NCBI GenBank assembly: GCA_900469625.1
Contig: UBXV01000009.1
Coordinates: 1 to 64,000, forward strand
DNA length: 64,000 bases
From: Hyphomicrobiales bacterium
GTDB taxonomy: Bacteria > Pseudomonadota > Alphaproteobacteria > Rhizobiales > Rhizobiaceae
Direction of reading: 5' to 3'
Positions 20,500 to 28,233 of this stretch are shown here, piece after piece; position 1 is the first letter of the stretch; each line of letters begins with the position of its first letter. The notes beneath the pieces are model-generated. The model made no database searches. It was given only the letters and a program-made list of their open reading frames with translations, and was not told the DNA's origin. The translations under genes were made by a program, and so were the position numbers.

Positions 20500-21480
20500 A
20501 TGACCTTGTCCAACCTTCCGCCGCTGGTGACGATTTTCGGCGGATCCGGGTTCGTCGGCCGTCATGTCGTGCGTGCGCTTGCCAAGCGCGGCTATCGCAT
20601 TCGCGTCGCCGTCCGCCGGCCGGATCTTGCCGGCCACCTGCAGCCGCTCGGCAATGTCGGCCAGATCTCGTTCGTCCAGGCCAACCTGCGCTATCGCAAG
20701 TCGGTCGACCGCGCCGTCGAAGGCTCCGACCATGTCATCAACTGCGTCGGCGTGCTGTTCGAGAGCGGCCGCAACACCTTCGACGCTGTACAGGATTTCG
20801 GCGCCCGCGCTGTTGCCGAAGCTGCCCGCAATGTCGGCGCGAAGCTCACGCATATCTCGGCGATCGGCGCCGATGCGAAGTCGGAATCGAGCTACGCCCG
20901 CACCAAGGGCCGCGCCGAAATTTCGATCCGCGAAACGCTGCCGGACGCGATCATCCTGCGTCCCTCGATCATCTTCGGACCGGAAGACGGCTTCTTCAAC
21001 AAGTTCGCCCAGATGGCCCGGTTTGCGCCGGCACTGCCGCTGATCGGCGGCGGCAACACCAAGTTCCAGCCCGTCTATGTCACCGACGTCGCCGAAACAG
21101 TCGCGCGCTCGGTCGACGGCACGCTGTCGGCCGGCACGACCTACGAACTGGGCGGACCGGACGTGCTCACCTTCCGCGAATGTCTCGAGATCATGCTGGA
21201 CACGATCGACCGCAAGCGCCCGCTCGTCTTCGTGCCCTTCGGCATCGCCTCGCTGATGGGCAGCGTCGCATCGATGATCCCCTTCATCACGCCGCCGATC
21301 ACACCCGACCAGGTGGTGTTGCTGAAATCCGACAATGTCGTTTCCGCCAAGGCGGAATCGGAAGGTCGCACACTGCGGGGCATCGGGATTGCGCCGACGA
21401 TGCTGGAATCAATCCTGTCGACCTATCTCGTGCGCTATCGCCCGCAGGGCCAGTATACGCGCAGCGGCCGCGCCGCCTGA
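20500..21480 (+). CDS. Complex I NDUFA9 subunit family / NAD(P)-binding protein
   Basis: This 326-residue atypical short-chain dehydrogenase has an N-terminal Rossmann motif VTIFGGSGFVGRHVVRAL (residues about 8-25), matching the NDUFA9-like bacterial family. Such proteins lack the usual YxxxK activity in part and are thought to act in respiratory chain assembly or as quinone/NADPH-binding proteins. Here SYARTKGRAE gives a YxxxK-like pair. It stands alone and has an intrinsic terminator at 21509-21535. Confidence 0.88.
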   Translation: MTLSNLPPLVTIFGGSGFVGRHVVRALAKRGYRIRVAVRRPDLAGHLQPLGNVGQISFVQANLRYRKSVDRAVEGSDHVINCVGVLFESGRNTFDAVQDFGARAVAEAARNVGAKLTHISAIGADAKSESSYARTKGRAEISIRETLPDAIILRPSIIFGPEDGFFNKFAQMARFAPALPLIGGGNTKFQPVYVTDVAETVARSVDGTLSAGTTYELGGPDVLTFRECLEIMLDTIDRKRPLVFVPFGIASLMGSVASMIPFITPPITPDQVVLLKSDNVVSAKAESEGRTLRGIGIAPTMLESILSTYLVRYRPQGQYTRSGRAA

Positions 21481-21508
21481 TCCATCAGCCAAGCAAGGCA
21501 TTTTCGAG

Positions 21509-21535
21509 CGCCGCCGGCCTTCCGGCGGCGTTTTT
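21509..21535 (+). terminator. Intrinsic terminator of the NDUFA9-like gene
   Basis: CGCCGCCGG (21509-21517) and CCGGCGGCG (21522-21530) form a perfect 9-bp stem with a CCTT loop, followed by TTTTT. Confidence 0.9.
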
Positions 21536-21616
21536 CGTTGTGGCATCGAGGCAACAGCGTTGCAGTTCTGCCGCACTCAGAAAAGCGAATGGCATTTACC
21601 GCAGATTCAACATGTC

Positions 21617-21630
21617 CTGATATTGATCAA
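21617..21630. promoter_or_regulatory. FixK/FNR-type box
   Basis: CTGATATTGATCAA matches the CRP/FNR oxygen-response consensus TTGAT-N4-ATCAA at nine of ten positions. It is centred about 97 bp before the ATG of the 53-residue gene at 21721. If bound at the usual -41.5 it would place the transcription start near 21665. It lies downstream of a terminator, so that small gene is its only likely target. Confidence 0.55.
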
Positions 21631-21720
21631 GACATATCCAACGCATAAAAACCGCCCCGCGCCCCGATCGCAAACGAAGGTTCGGCGGCGACAGCATCAC
21701 TCTCGAAAGGCATAGCGTCC

Positions 21721-21882
21721 ATGGGCAAGTCGATCGCAATCTTTTTTGCGTGTGCGGCACTGATCATTCTGGCTGGCTCATTCATCGCGCCGAATACGGT
21801 CGCGAGCAGCGGCAAGGGATGTGCGCCGGCCTATGGCGTCGATCCGTGCACGACGGCATCGATCGATCTTTCCGGCAAGTAA
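21721..21882 (+). CDS. Small secreted or membrane protein, unknown function
   Basis: This is a 53-residue ORF from ATG to TAA. The N-terminal half is a hydrophobic signal or membrane segment (IAIFFACAALIILAGSFIA, residues about 5-23). The C-terminal half is short and polar with two cysteines (GKGCAPAYG and VDPCTT) that could form a disulfide in the periplasm. AAAGG lies 10 bases upstream of the ATG. A FixK-type box upstream and a perfect 13-bp-stem terminator right after the gene make it a self-contained unit. I do not recognise the family. Confidence 0.65.
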   Translation: MGKSIAIFFACAALIILAGSFIAPNTVASSGKGCAPAYGVDPCTTASIDLSGK

Positions 21883-21933
21883 GCCGGCGCCCACGGGGCG
21901 ACAAGCATTAAAGTTATTGGCGGGGGCCAGGGA

Positions 21934-21973
21934 CCGCGTGCGTTTCATCTGAAACGCACGCGGTTTTGTTTTT
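21934..21973 (+). terminator. Strong intrinsic terminator after the small gene
   Basis: CCGCGTGCGTTTC (21934-21946) pairs perfectly with GAAACGCACGCGG (21951-21963) around an ATCT loop, followed by TTTTGTTTTT. Confidence 0.93.
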
Positions 21974-22008
21974 GGCCGGTCTCGCCCGAAGAGGGTCCGC
22001 GCAGCGCG

Positions 22009-22527
22009 CTACGGCGAACCGTTTTGGGATTGCAGGCTGCAGACGACAGGACAATCCGGACAGGCGTTCACATCGCAAAGGCGGCAGACGGAATAGGCAT
22101 GGTCGGCGTCCCGCACGAAGGCTGCCAGCAGCTTTTCCGTGAGCAATCGGAACGTCTCACGCTCTGATGGCTCGAACACGTCGAGGGCATCGGCGATGCG
22201 CTGGTAACGTGCCTTGAGGATCGCGTCGCAACTCGTCTCGCCCGCCTGCGTCAGGTGAAGCGCCACGGCGCGCTTGTCCTGCACGCTCGGCCTTCGCGCG
22301 ACCAGACCATCCATGGCAAGCCGATCGATCAGTCGCACGGCGCCTGGATGCGACATGCCGAGCGCACGCCGCATCTGCTCAATTGTCATGCCGGGCTCAT
22401 GGCGCAGCAACGCGATTGCAGCAGCAGCCTGGCCTTTTTCCGGCGCATGATTTTCCGTTTGCTGGAGAACCGCATCCGCCAGTCCGAGAACGAGCGCGCC
22501 GACCACATTTTCCGTCTTCTTTTCCAT
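22009..22527 (-). CDS. MarR family regulator with cysteine-rich tail
   Basis: The protein has 172 residues. A MarR winged helix core (GMTIEQMRRALGMSHPGAVRLIDRLAMDGLVARRPS, wing DKRAVALHLT) is followed by a C-terminal tail holding five cysteines within 16 residues (CRLCDVNACPDCPVVC, two CxxC pairs). Such a tail could bind zinc or an iron-sulfur cluster, or act as a thiol redox sensor. ATG 22527 was chosen; a GTG two codons upstream is possible. An operator TATGC-N5-GCATA lies 15 bases before the start and recurs twice before the adjacent DUF417 gene, pointing to self-regulation and control of that gene. Confidence 0.9.
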   Translation of the reverse strand: MEKKTENVVGALVLGLADAVLQQTENHAPEKGQAAAAIALLRHEPGMTIEQMRRALGMSHPGAVRLIDRLAMDGLVARRPSVQDKRAVALHLTQAGETSCDAILKARYQRIADALDVFEPSERETFRLLTEKLLAAFVRDADHAYSVCRLCDVNACPDCPVVCSLQSQNGSP

Positions 22528-22541
22528 CGACACGATGAATA

Positions 22542-22556
22542 TATGCCTCGCGCATA
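22542..22556. promoter_or_regulatory. Operator copy 1, MarR gene promoter
   Basis: TATGCCTCGCGCATA has the form TATGC-N5-GCATA. It lies just upstream of the MarR gene and shares both half-sites and the 5-bp spacer with the two copies before the DUF417 gene (23199-23213 and 23240-23254). Confidence 0.7.
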
Positions 22557-22673
22557 GACAGCAACGCGGAAATGTTGCGATCGGCCATTCGACTGCTCAT
22601 GCGACGGATGACATTGAACGACCGCACGCCCCTCGCGTGGCGAACCGGAGCCTGGATGCTCCTGCGTCGTCGA

Positions 22674-23168
22674 TCAGGAAGTGCCAGCCCCTGACCGTAG
22701 AAGGCCTTCGCTGAGCACCACCAGGCTGATGCCGAGCAGAGCGACGTCCTTGATCAGGAACGAGCCCAGGAAGTTGAGAAACGGAAACCCGCCAGACGCA
22801 TCTTCCCAGATCGGCAGCGCGAGCAGCGTGGAAACCGTGGTTGCGAACGTCAGGGCGCCGAGCGCGCCGGCTGCGATCGCCGCGCGCGGTGACCACGCCG
22901 CCAGAACGAAGAGGACAGCCGTCGCAATCTCGACGACGCCCAGCAGATAGCTCGTGCCGGCGAAGCCGAACACGACGTAAAGCCACGCCAGCCAAGGGGT
23001 ACCGGAGATCAACGGCTTCAGCGCGTCGATCTCGATCTGCGTGAACTTGAGAATGCCGATCAAAAAGAGCGGCAAGAACACGCCAGCCAGCGCAATCAAG
23101 CGTCCGGCAACAAGCACCCGCGCCTGGAGATCGCCTTTGTTGACTTGCGAAAGTGAAGACACGTTCAT
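22674..23168 (-). CDS. DUF417 (YkgB/RclC-like) inner-membrane protein
   Basis: This 164-residue protein has four hydrophobic segments and the DUF417 pattern: GIL-KFTQIEIDALKPLISGTPWL in the first half, then SYLLGVVEIATAVL and a late FLGSFLIKDVALLG. The E. coli member RclC belongs to the reactive-chlorine response. ATG 23168 is preceded by AAGGAG at seven bases. A 19-bp-arm inverted repeat abuts the ribosome-binding site. It is transcribed towards the MarR gene 146 bp downstream. Confidence 0.9.
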   Translation of the reverse strand: MNVSSLSQVNKGDLQARVLVAGRLIALAGVFLPLFLIGILKFTQIEIDALKPLISGTPWLAWLYVVFGFAGTSYLLGVVEIATAVLFVLAAWSPRAAIAAGALGALTFATTVSTLLALPIWEDASGGFPFLNFLGSFLIKDVALLGISLVVLSEGLLRSGAGTS

Positions 23169-23184
23169 TTTCTCGCTCCTTTGC

Positions 23185-23227
23185 GATCTGTGAATTTATA
23201 TGCCCGGCGCATATAAATTCACAGATC
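23185..23227. promoter_or_regulatory. 19-bp-arm perfect inverted repeat containing operator copy 2
   Basis: GATCTGTGAATTTATATGC (23185-23203) and its exact reverse complement (23209-23227) flank a 5-bp CCGGC centre. The inner part is TATGC-N5-GCATA (23199-23213), the element seen before the MarR gene. It sits directly upstream of the DUF417 ribosome-binding site, so it may also form a leader-RNA hairpin. Confidence 0.8.
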
Positions 23228-23239
23228 GGCGCAAATGTC

Positions 23240-23254
23240 TATGCGCGCCGCATA
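23240..23254. promoter_or_regulatory. Operator copy 3, distal DUF417 site
   Basis: TATGCGCGCCGCATA is the third TATGC-N5-GCATA element. Its centre lies 41 bp, about four helical turns, from copy 2, which would allow same-face binding of two dimers. Confidence 0.68.
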
Positions 23255-23412
23255 TATTTGACCGCAGCTTGGCACGGGAGACGCCGTTGCACCGCCTCTA
23301 ATCAGGCCATGGCCAGCCGCTCGGTTGCGACGGGCGGCGATGCAGGCGTTCAACGGATGTCGATTTCACGGCATCGGCAAAAGAGCGGATCGGTTCCCGG
23401 GCGAAGAAAGAG

Positions 23413-23454
23413 CGCAAAGAAAAAGGCGCGTCGAAACGCGCCTTTTTCTTTGCG
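23413..23454. terminator. Bidirectional intrinsic terminator
   Basis: CGCAAAGAAAAAGGCGCG (23413-23430) pairs perfectly over 18 bp with 23437-23454 around a TCGAAA loop. A- and T-runs lie inside the arms, giving U-rich tails on both strands. It closes uppP on the minus strand. Confidence 0.9.
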
Positions 23455-23471
23455 AGATCTGCTGGTCCGGC

Positions 23472-24278
23472 TCAGCCAAGCATCCAGAGGCCGACGAGGC
23501 CGGCCGTGCCGACGATGATGCGCCAGATGGCAAAGGGCGTGAAGCCGCGGCGCGAGACGAAATCGAGCAGCGAGCGCACGACGAAGATGCCGGCGACGAA
23601 GGCGGCGATGAAGCCGACTGCGATCACGGTGAAATCGTCGAAGGACAGCGCATCCCGGTTCTTGTAGAGATCGAGGGTGAAGGCGCCGAGCATCGTCGGC
23701 ATGGCGAGGAAAAACGAGAACTCCGCCGCCGAACGTTTGTCCGTGCCCATCAGCAACGCACCGGCAATGGTCGCGCCCGAGCGCGACGTGCCGGGGATCA
23801 TCGCCAGGCACTGGAACAGGCCGATCTTCAGCGCCAGCGACGGCGGGTAGTCCATGACGTCAGTGTAGCGTGGCGTCAGCGGCAGACGATCGATCGCCAG
23901 AAGGATGAAGCCCCCGACGATGAGGACGAGGCAGATCAGAACCGGTGTCTCGAACAGCACGGTCTTGATGAAGTCATGGGCGATCGCGCCGATAACGGCG
24001 GCCGGCAGGAAGGCCAGCAGCACCGATGCGACGAAGCGGCGCGCCTTGACGCTCGTCGGCAGCGCCAGCGCGATCGACAGAAGCCTCTGGAAATAGACGA
24101 GCAGGATCGCCAGGATGGCGCCGAGCTGTATCAGAACGGCGAAGGTGTTGCCCGGCGACCGGAAGCCGAGAAAATGTCCGGCAAGGAGCACATGCGCCGT
24201 CGAGGACACAGGGATGAACTCGGTCAGTCCCTCGATGAGGCCCAGAACGAGCGCGCTGATGATCGATTGATCCGCCAT
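23472..24278 (-). CDS. uppP: Undecaprenyl-diphosphatase
   Basis: UppP (BacA) dephosphorylates undecaprenyl diphosphate, recycling the lipid carrier for peptidoglycan and polysaccharide synthesis, and gives some bacitracin resistance. The 268-residue polytopic protein has the two catalytic motifs [13 protein letters not shown] (E/S/T region near residues 18-30) and [13 protein letters not shown] 24278 was chosen because the 23 residues upstream of it are not family-like. A perfect terminator follows the stop. Confidence 0.96.
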   Translation of the reverse strand: MADQSIISALVLGLIEGLTEFIPVSSTAHVLLAGHFLGFRSPGNTFAVLIQLGAILAILLVYFQRLLSIALALPTSVKARRFVASVLLAFLPAAVIGAIAHDFIKTVLFETPVLICLVLIVGGFILLAIDRLPLTPRYTDVMDYPPSLALKIGLFQCLAMIPGTSRSGATIAGALLMGTDKRSAAEFSFFLAMPTMLGAFTLDLYKNRDALSFDDFTVIAVGFIAAFVAGIFVVRSLLDFVSRRGFTPFAIWRIIVGTAGLVGLWMLG

Positions 24279-24440
24279 ATATAAGATTTTCCTGACAAGT
24301 TTTGGAGTGGGAGGAAAAGGCTGATTCGCTTGTGTTTGCCACCACAACTTCCTATAGCTTTTTCTGATGAGCCGTGGCCAGACGCATACGCCGCCACGCC
24401 GACGTCCCTCGAAAAAAGACCATAAGAAGCCAGATCATCG

Positions 24441-25133
24441 ATGCCGACACTGTACCATCACCCCATGTCTTCCGCTTCGCGGTTCGTGCGCCTTATCCTT
24501 TCGGAATACGGCTACCAGACGGAATTGACCGAGGAACAGCCGTGGGAAAACCGGCGCGACTTCCTGGCGTTGAACCCGGCGGGCACGCTACCGGTCTATG
24601 TTGACGACAGTATGAGGGCGCTCTGTGGCGCCACGATCATCTCGGAATATCTCGACGAGACGAACGGCATCATGAAACGAGATCGGCGGCTCCTGGCGGA
24701 GGATCCGTTCCAGCGCGCCGAAATCCGCCGGCTGGCCGAATGGTTCCTGCACAAGATGGAAGCGGACGTGACGCGCCCCCTGGTGCGCGAGCGTATCTAC
24801 AAGCTGCAGATGACGCCGGACCAGGGCGGCGGCGCACCCGACAGCAAGGTGCTGCGCACCTCGCGCGCCAATATCCGCCAGCATATGAAGTATCTGTCCT
24901 GGCTTGCGGGTTCGCGACCCTGGCTTGCCGGCGACCGGATCTCCTATGCCGACCTCGCCGCAGCAGCGACCGTGTCGGTGCTCGATTATCTCGGCGAGAT
25001 CGACTGGTCCGACGCGCCGACCGCCAAGGAATGGTACGTGCGGCTGAAGTCCCGCCCTTCGTTCCGTCCGCTGCTCGCCGAGCGCGTGCGCGGCGTCACC
25101 CCGGTTCCGCACTATGCGGATCTCGACTTCTGA
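24441..25133 (+). CDS. Glutathione S-transferase family protein
   Basis: This 230-residue protein has an N-terminal thioredoxin-like domain beginning [20 protein letters not shown], with Ser at the usual activation site, then [12 protein letters not shown] and an all-helical C-terminal domain with [17 protein letters not shown]. Substrates are unknown. It starts a three-gene run with queG and an SDR gene, in which each stop is close to or overlaps the next start. Confidence 0.88.
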   Translation: MPTLYHHPMSSASRFVRLILSEYGYQTELTEEQPWENRRDFLALNPAGTLPVYVDDSMRALCGATIISEYLDETNGIMKRDRRLLAEDPFQRAEIRRLAEWFLHKMEADVTRPLVRERIYKLQMTPDQGGGAPDSKVLRTSRANIRQHMKYLSWLAGSRPWLAGDRISYADLAAAATVSVLDYLGEIDWSDAPTAKEWYVRLKSRPSFRPLLAERVRGVTPVPHYADLDF

Positions 25134-25143
25134 GGAAACTGTT

Positions 25144-26316
25144 GTGCCCGGCAGTGCCGCCAAGGCTGAAAACCAGGAGCGCCGGCGCCAGAAGCTGACG
25201 GAGTTCCTGAAGGCCGAGGCTGCGGACAAGGGTTTTGACGTCTGTCGCATCACCCGGCCGGACGCGATACCGGAGGCACCGGCGCGGCTTGCCGATTTCC
25301 TCGACGAGGGTTTTCACGGCACGATGGAGTGGCTCGCCGAAACGGCGGAGCGCCGCTCCGACCCGCGCACCCTCTGGAGCGACGTGCGCTCGGTCGTCAT
25401 GTTCGGCATGAATTACGGCCCCGAGGAAGATCCCCGCGACATTCTCGACCGGCCGGATCGCGGCGCGATCTCGGTCTACGCCCAGAACCGCGATTATCAC
25501 GACATCATCAAGGGCCGGCTCAAAGAGGTCGCGACCCGCTTCGCGGCCCGCGCCGGCGAGGACGTGAAAGTGTTCGTCGACACGGCGCCCGTCATGGAAA
25601 AGCCGCTTGCCGAGAAGGCGGGCCTCGGCTGGCAGGGAAAACACACCAATCTCGTCAGCCGCGAGTTCGGTTCCTGGCTGTTTCTCGGCAGCCTTTTCAC
25701 CACGGCCGACCTTGCCTTCGACGCACCCGAACGGGACCATTGCGGCTCCTGCCGCGCCTGTGTCGACGCCTGTCCGACCGCCGCCTTTCCGGCACCCTAC
25801 CGGATCGACGCGCGGCGCTGCATTTCCTACCTGACGATCGAGCACAAGGGACCGATCGACCCGGCGCTTCGTCCGCTGATCGGCAATCGCATCTATGGCT
25901 GCGACGACTGTCTTGCCGCCTGTCCCTGGAACAAGTTTGCGCAAAGCGCATCCGAGATGAAGCTGAAGGCGCGCGACGACCTGAAGGCGCCGTCGCTGGC
26001 CTTCCTGCTGACGCTCGACGATCCGACGTTCAGAACCCTCTTCTCCGGCTCGCCGGTCAAGCGCATCGGCCGTGACCGGTTCGTCAGAAATGTCTTGATA
26101 GCGGCAGGCAATTCCGGCGATGACAGCCTGGTGGCGGCCTGCAAGGCACTGACCGACGATGCCTCGCCTGTGGTCCGGGCGATGGCGGTCTGGGCGCTGT
26201 CACGGTTGATTTCGCCCGATGCGCTTGCGGCCCACGAGAGGCTGTGCGGCGCGGAGAGCGAAGAGGAAGTGTTGTCCGAATGGCAAATGGCGGGAGTAAG
26301 CCGATGCATGTCCTAG
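25144..26316 (+). CDS. queG: tRNA epoxyqueuosine(34) reductase
   Basis: QueG carries out the last step of queuosine formation in tRNA, reducing epoxyqueuosine with cobalamin and two 4Fe-4S clusters. The cluster motifs [12 protein letters not shown] and [10 protein letters not shown] are both present, preceded by the QueG segment [16 protein letters not shown] 25144 follows GAGGAA at good spacing and gives 390 residues. An ATG at 25114, overlapping the GST gene, is the alternative. The gene overlaps the following SDR by 13 bases. Confidence 0.94.
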   Translation: MPGSAAKAENQERRRQKLTEFLKAEAADKGFDVCRITRPDAIPEAPARLADFLDEGFHGTMEWLAETAERRSDPRTLWSDVRSVVMFGMNYGPEEDPRDILDRPDRGAISVYAQNRDYHDIIKGRLKEVATRFAARAGEDVKVFVDTAPVMEKPLAEKAGLGWQGKHTNLVSREFGSWLFLGSLFTTADLAFDAPERDHCGSCRACVDACPTAAFPAPYRIDARRCISYLTIEHKGPIDPALRPLIGNRIYGCDDCLAACPWNKFAQSASEMKLKARDDLKAPSLAFLLTLDDPTFRTLFSGSPVKRIGRDRFVRNVLIAAGNSGDDSLVAACKALTDDASPVVRAMAVWALSRLISPDALAAHERLCGAESEEEVLSEWQMAGVSRCMS

Positions 26317-27179
26317 TTCTTGGCGCCGGTTTTTCCGGCATGGCGATCGCGCGCGCCTTTTCGGGCAGCGCCGACAGCGTCGCCGGTACCACCCGCAGCA
26401 CCGAAAAGGCTGCGAAGCTGGAGAAAGCCGGCATCCGCCCCATCGTGTTTGACGGTAACGTGGTATCTGACGACCTGGCAGCCGCATTGCGCCAGACGAC
26501 CCACCTGATCCAGTCGATCGCGCCGGGCCGCGACGGCGACCCGATGTTCCGCCCCGGCAGCGCCGATCTCGCAAAACTCGCCCCTTCCCTGCAGTGGATC
26601 GGCTATCTCTCCACCGTCGGCGTCTACGGCGACCATGGCGGCAGGTGGGTGACGGAGGACATGCTGTCGAAGCCGGTCTCGGCGCGTTCGGTGGAAAGGG
26701 TGGAGGCAGAAGACGCCTGGCTCGCCTTTGGCGTGGAGAACGAGATCCCGGTCGCCGTGCTCCGGCTTTCCGGCATTTACGGCCCGGGACGCAATGCGTT
26801 CTGCAACCTTGCCAACGGCACGGCCCGCCGGCTGATCAAGCCCGGCCAGGTGTTCAACCGGATTCGTGTCGAGGATATAGGTGCTGCCACCGCCTACCTC
26901 TCCGGCAGGCTGCAAGGCGGCATCTTCAACATCACCGACAACGAGCCCGCGCCGCCGCAAGACATCGTCGCCGAGGCCGCCCGGCTGATGGGCGTCGAGC
27001 CGCCGCCCGAAATGCCGTTCGAAACCGCCGAGCTTTCGCCGATGGCCCGCTCCTTCTATGGCGAGAACAAGCGTGTCTCGAATGCGCGCATCCGCGAAAC
27101 CGGTTTCGAATTTGCCCACCCGGACTATCGCGTTTCGCTTGCGCAATTGTGGCAGACGGACAGCTGGCGCGGCGACTGA
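26304..27179 (+). CDS. NAD-dependent epimerase/SDR family protein (YeeZ-like)
   Basis: The 291-residue protein has a Rossmann start [19 protein letters not shown], an atypical extended-SDR core ([23 protein letters not shown]) and the later [13 protein letters not shown] segment. It matches proteins annotated as SDR or YeeZ-like oxidoreductases, whose substrate is unknown. ATG 26304 lies inside the end of queG, so translation is coupled. It is the last gene before a roughly 470-bp AT-rich gap. Confidence 0.88.
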   Translation: MHVLVLGAGFSGMAIARAFSGSADSVAGTTRSTEKAAKLEKAGIRPIVFDGNVVSDDLAAALRQTTHLIQSIAPGRDGDPMFRPGSADLAKLAPSLQWIGYLSTVGVYGDHGGRWVTEDMLSKPVSARSVERVEAEDAWLAFGVENEIPVAVLRLSGIYGPGRNAFCNLANGTARRLIKPGQVFNRIRVEDIGAATAYLSGRLQGGIFNITDNEPAPPQDIVAEAARLMGVEPPPEMPFETAELSPMARSFYGENKRVSNARIRETGFEFAHPDYRVSLAQLWQTDSWRGD

Positions 27180-27255
27180 ACAATTGTTGCGCGAACCGGT
27201 CAACATATCTGCTCGCGACGGAACATTCTCGATCGGACGTTCGTTAGTAAAGGCA

Positions 27256-27292
27256 ATCTCAGGAGGGCGCCCAATTATGACCTTCCTGAGAT
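27256..27292 (+). promoter_or_regulatory. Hairpin that would bury a Shine-Dalgarno sequence
   Basis: ATCTCAGGA (27256-27264) pairs with TCCTGAGAT (27284-27292). The left arm contains the start of AGGAGGG (27261-27267), and the loop holds GGGCGCCC and the ATG at 27277. Folding would hide the ribosome-binding site, as in thermosensors or translational switches. Confidence 0.4.
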
Positions 27293-27456
27293 ATTCATTC
27301 TATACTTTACGCATTGAATGCAACCCAGGCGATAGTAGCGCATTTTCGACCATCGGGAATCCGGACGATTCGTTCAAATCGAAATTTTTAATGATTTTTT
27401 TCGTGAAGCCGATATCTGCGGCCGCGTGCGTCGCGCCAATTGCGTTCAACCGCTGA
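27277..27456 (+). CDS. Possible 59-residue protein, unknown
   Basis: The ORF runs from ATG to TGA with AGGAGGG nine bases upstream, one of the strongest ribosome-binding sites in the window. The product starts MTFLRYSFYTLRIEC and has a weak hydrophobic stretch near the C-terminus (FLMIFFVKPISAAACVAPI). I recognise no family and the codon use is unlike its neighbours. It may be a real small gene, a leader, or chance. Confidence 0.3.
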   Translation: MTFLRYSFYTLRIECNPGDSSAFSTIGNPDDSFKSKFLMIFFVKPISAAACVAPIAFNR

Positions 27457-27649
27457 TTCCAAAGAACTTCCGGCCAGCATCTAAACTATTTCAAACAATC
27501 TTCGTTTTTTAATTTTCGTCCTTTTTCAATAAATCCTAATAGAACGTAAATGGTTGAAGCACGGTTTCGCCATTTTTCGCCCCAATTACCGACCCTTGAA
27601 AGAATTAACCAAGAGCCTCTGCCAAAGGCTCGAACCAAGGGTCGCCAGT

Positions 27650-28024
27650 TTGACGCCAGCGAAAATCAAGTCCGTTGCTGCGGCAGCTCTGTTCACCGCC
27701 GGAATCGGCCTCGTTTCCGTTTCCGACAGCCAGGCGGCAGGTGCGGGCTGTGGTGGCGCCTCCTGGTACGCGCTGACCTCCAAGACGGCGTCCGGCGAGC
27801 GCATGAACGCCGCCCGGCTGACCGCTGCCCATCGCAGCCTGAAATTCGGCACCAAGGTGCAGGTCACCAACAAGCGCAACGGCAAGAGCGTCGTCGTTCG
27901 CATCAACGATCGTGGTCCGTTCATCCGTGGCCGCGTGATCGATCTTTCAAAGGCCGCCGCCTCGCAGATCGGCATGATCAGCTCCGGCCACGCCAGCATC
28001 TGTTATCGCGTCGTCAATTCCTGA
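27650..28024 (+). CDS. rlpA: RlpA-like double-psi beta-barrel protein
   Basis: The protein has 124 residues from TTG 27650. A signal peptide ([18 protein letters not shown], cleavage near SQAAG) precedes the double-psi beta-barrel: [20 protein letters not shown], the [26 protein letters not shown] region and [10 protein letters not shown]. RlpA-type enzymes cleave naked glycan strands at septa. The start is uncertain: the frame is open to TTG 27554, but that adds 32 residues before the signal peptide. AAGGG lies eight bases before TTG 27650. No SPOR domain is present, so this is the short form. Confidence 0.85.
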   Translation: MTPAKIKSVAAAALFTAGIGLVSVSDSQAAGAGCGGASWYALTSKTASGERMNAARLTAAHRSLKFGTKVQVTNKRNGKSVVVRINDRGPFIRGRVIDLSKAAASQIGMISSGHASICYRVVNS

Positions 28025-28233
28025 TCGCTGCTGCTCTTCGCCCGGCCTCCGTTCCGGGCGGTTCCGTTTCAGAGCGCACCATTCCCTAAGCTTCGACCAA
28101 TTGCAGCTGAAACGCGCGCGATAGCGGCGCCAGGCGAGAGCTGAATATCAGTGCTGGCTGGTATTAATCCCGGCCAGCGTCTTGCTCTTCGATGCCATCG
28201 CCGTTACCACGGCGAAAAAGGAGTAGATCGAAG

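Larger units (their letters stand above)
27180..27649. other. AT-rich intergenic stretch
   Basis: This is the longest gap without a clear gene and is noticeably richer in A+T than the rest. It holds a hairpin over a strong ribosome-binding site and a small ORF (27256-27456), and the presumed promoter and leader of the RlpA-like gene. Beyond these I see no recognisable element. From 27554 the RlpA frame is open upstream, but its codons are atypical there. Confidence 0.5.

Noticed and set aside
28040-28059. Terminator after the RlpA-like gene
   Set aside because: GCCCGG pairs with CCGGGC, but the stem is only 6 bp and no T-run follows closely.
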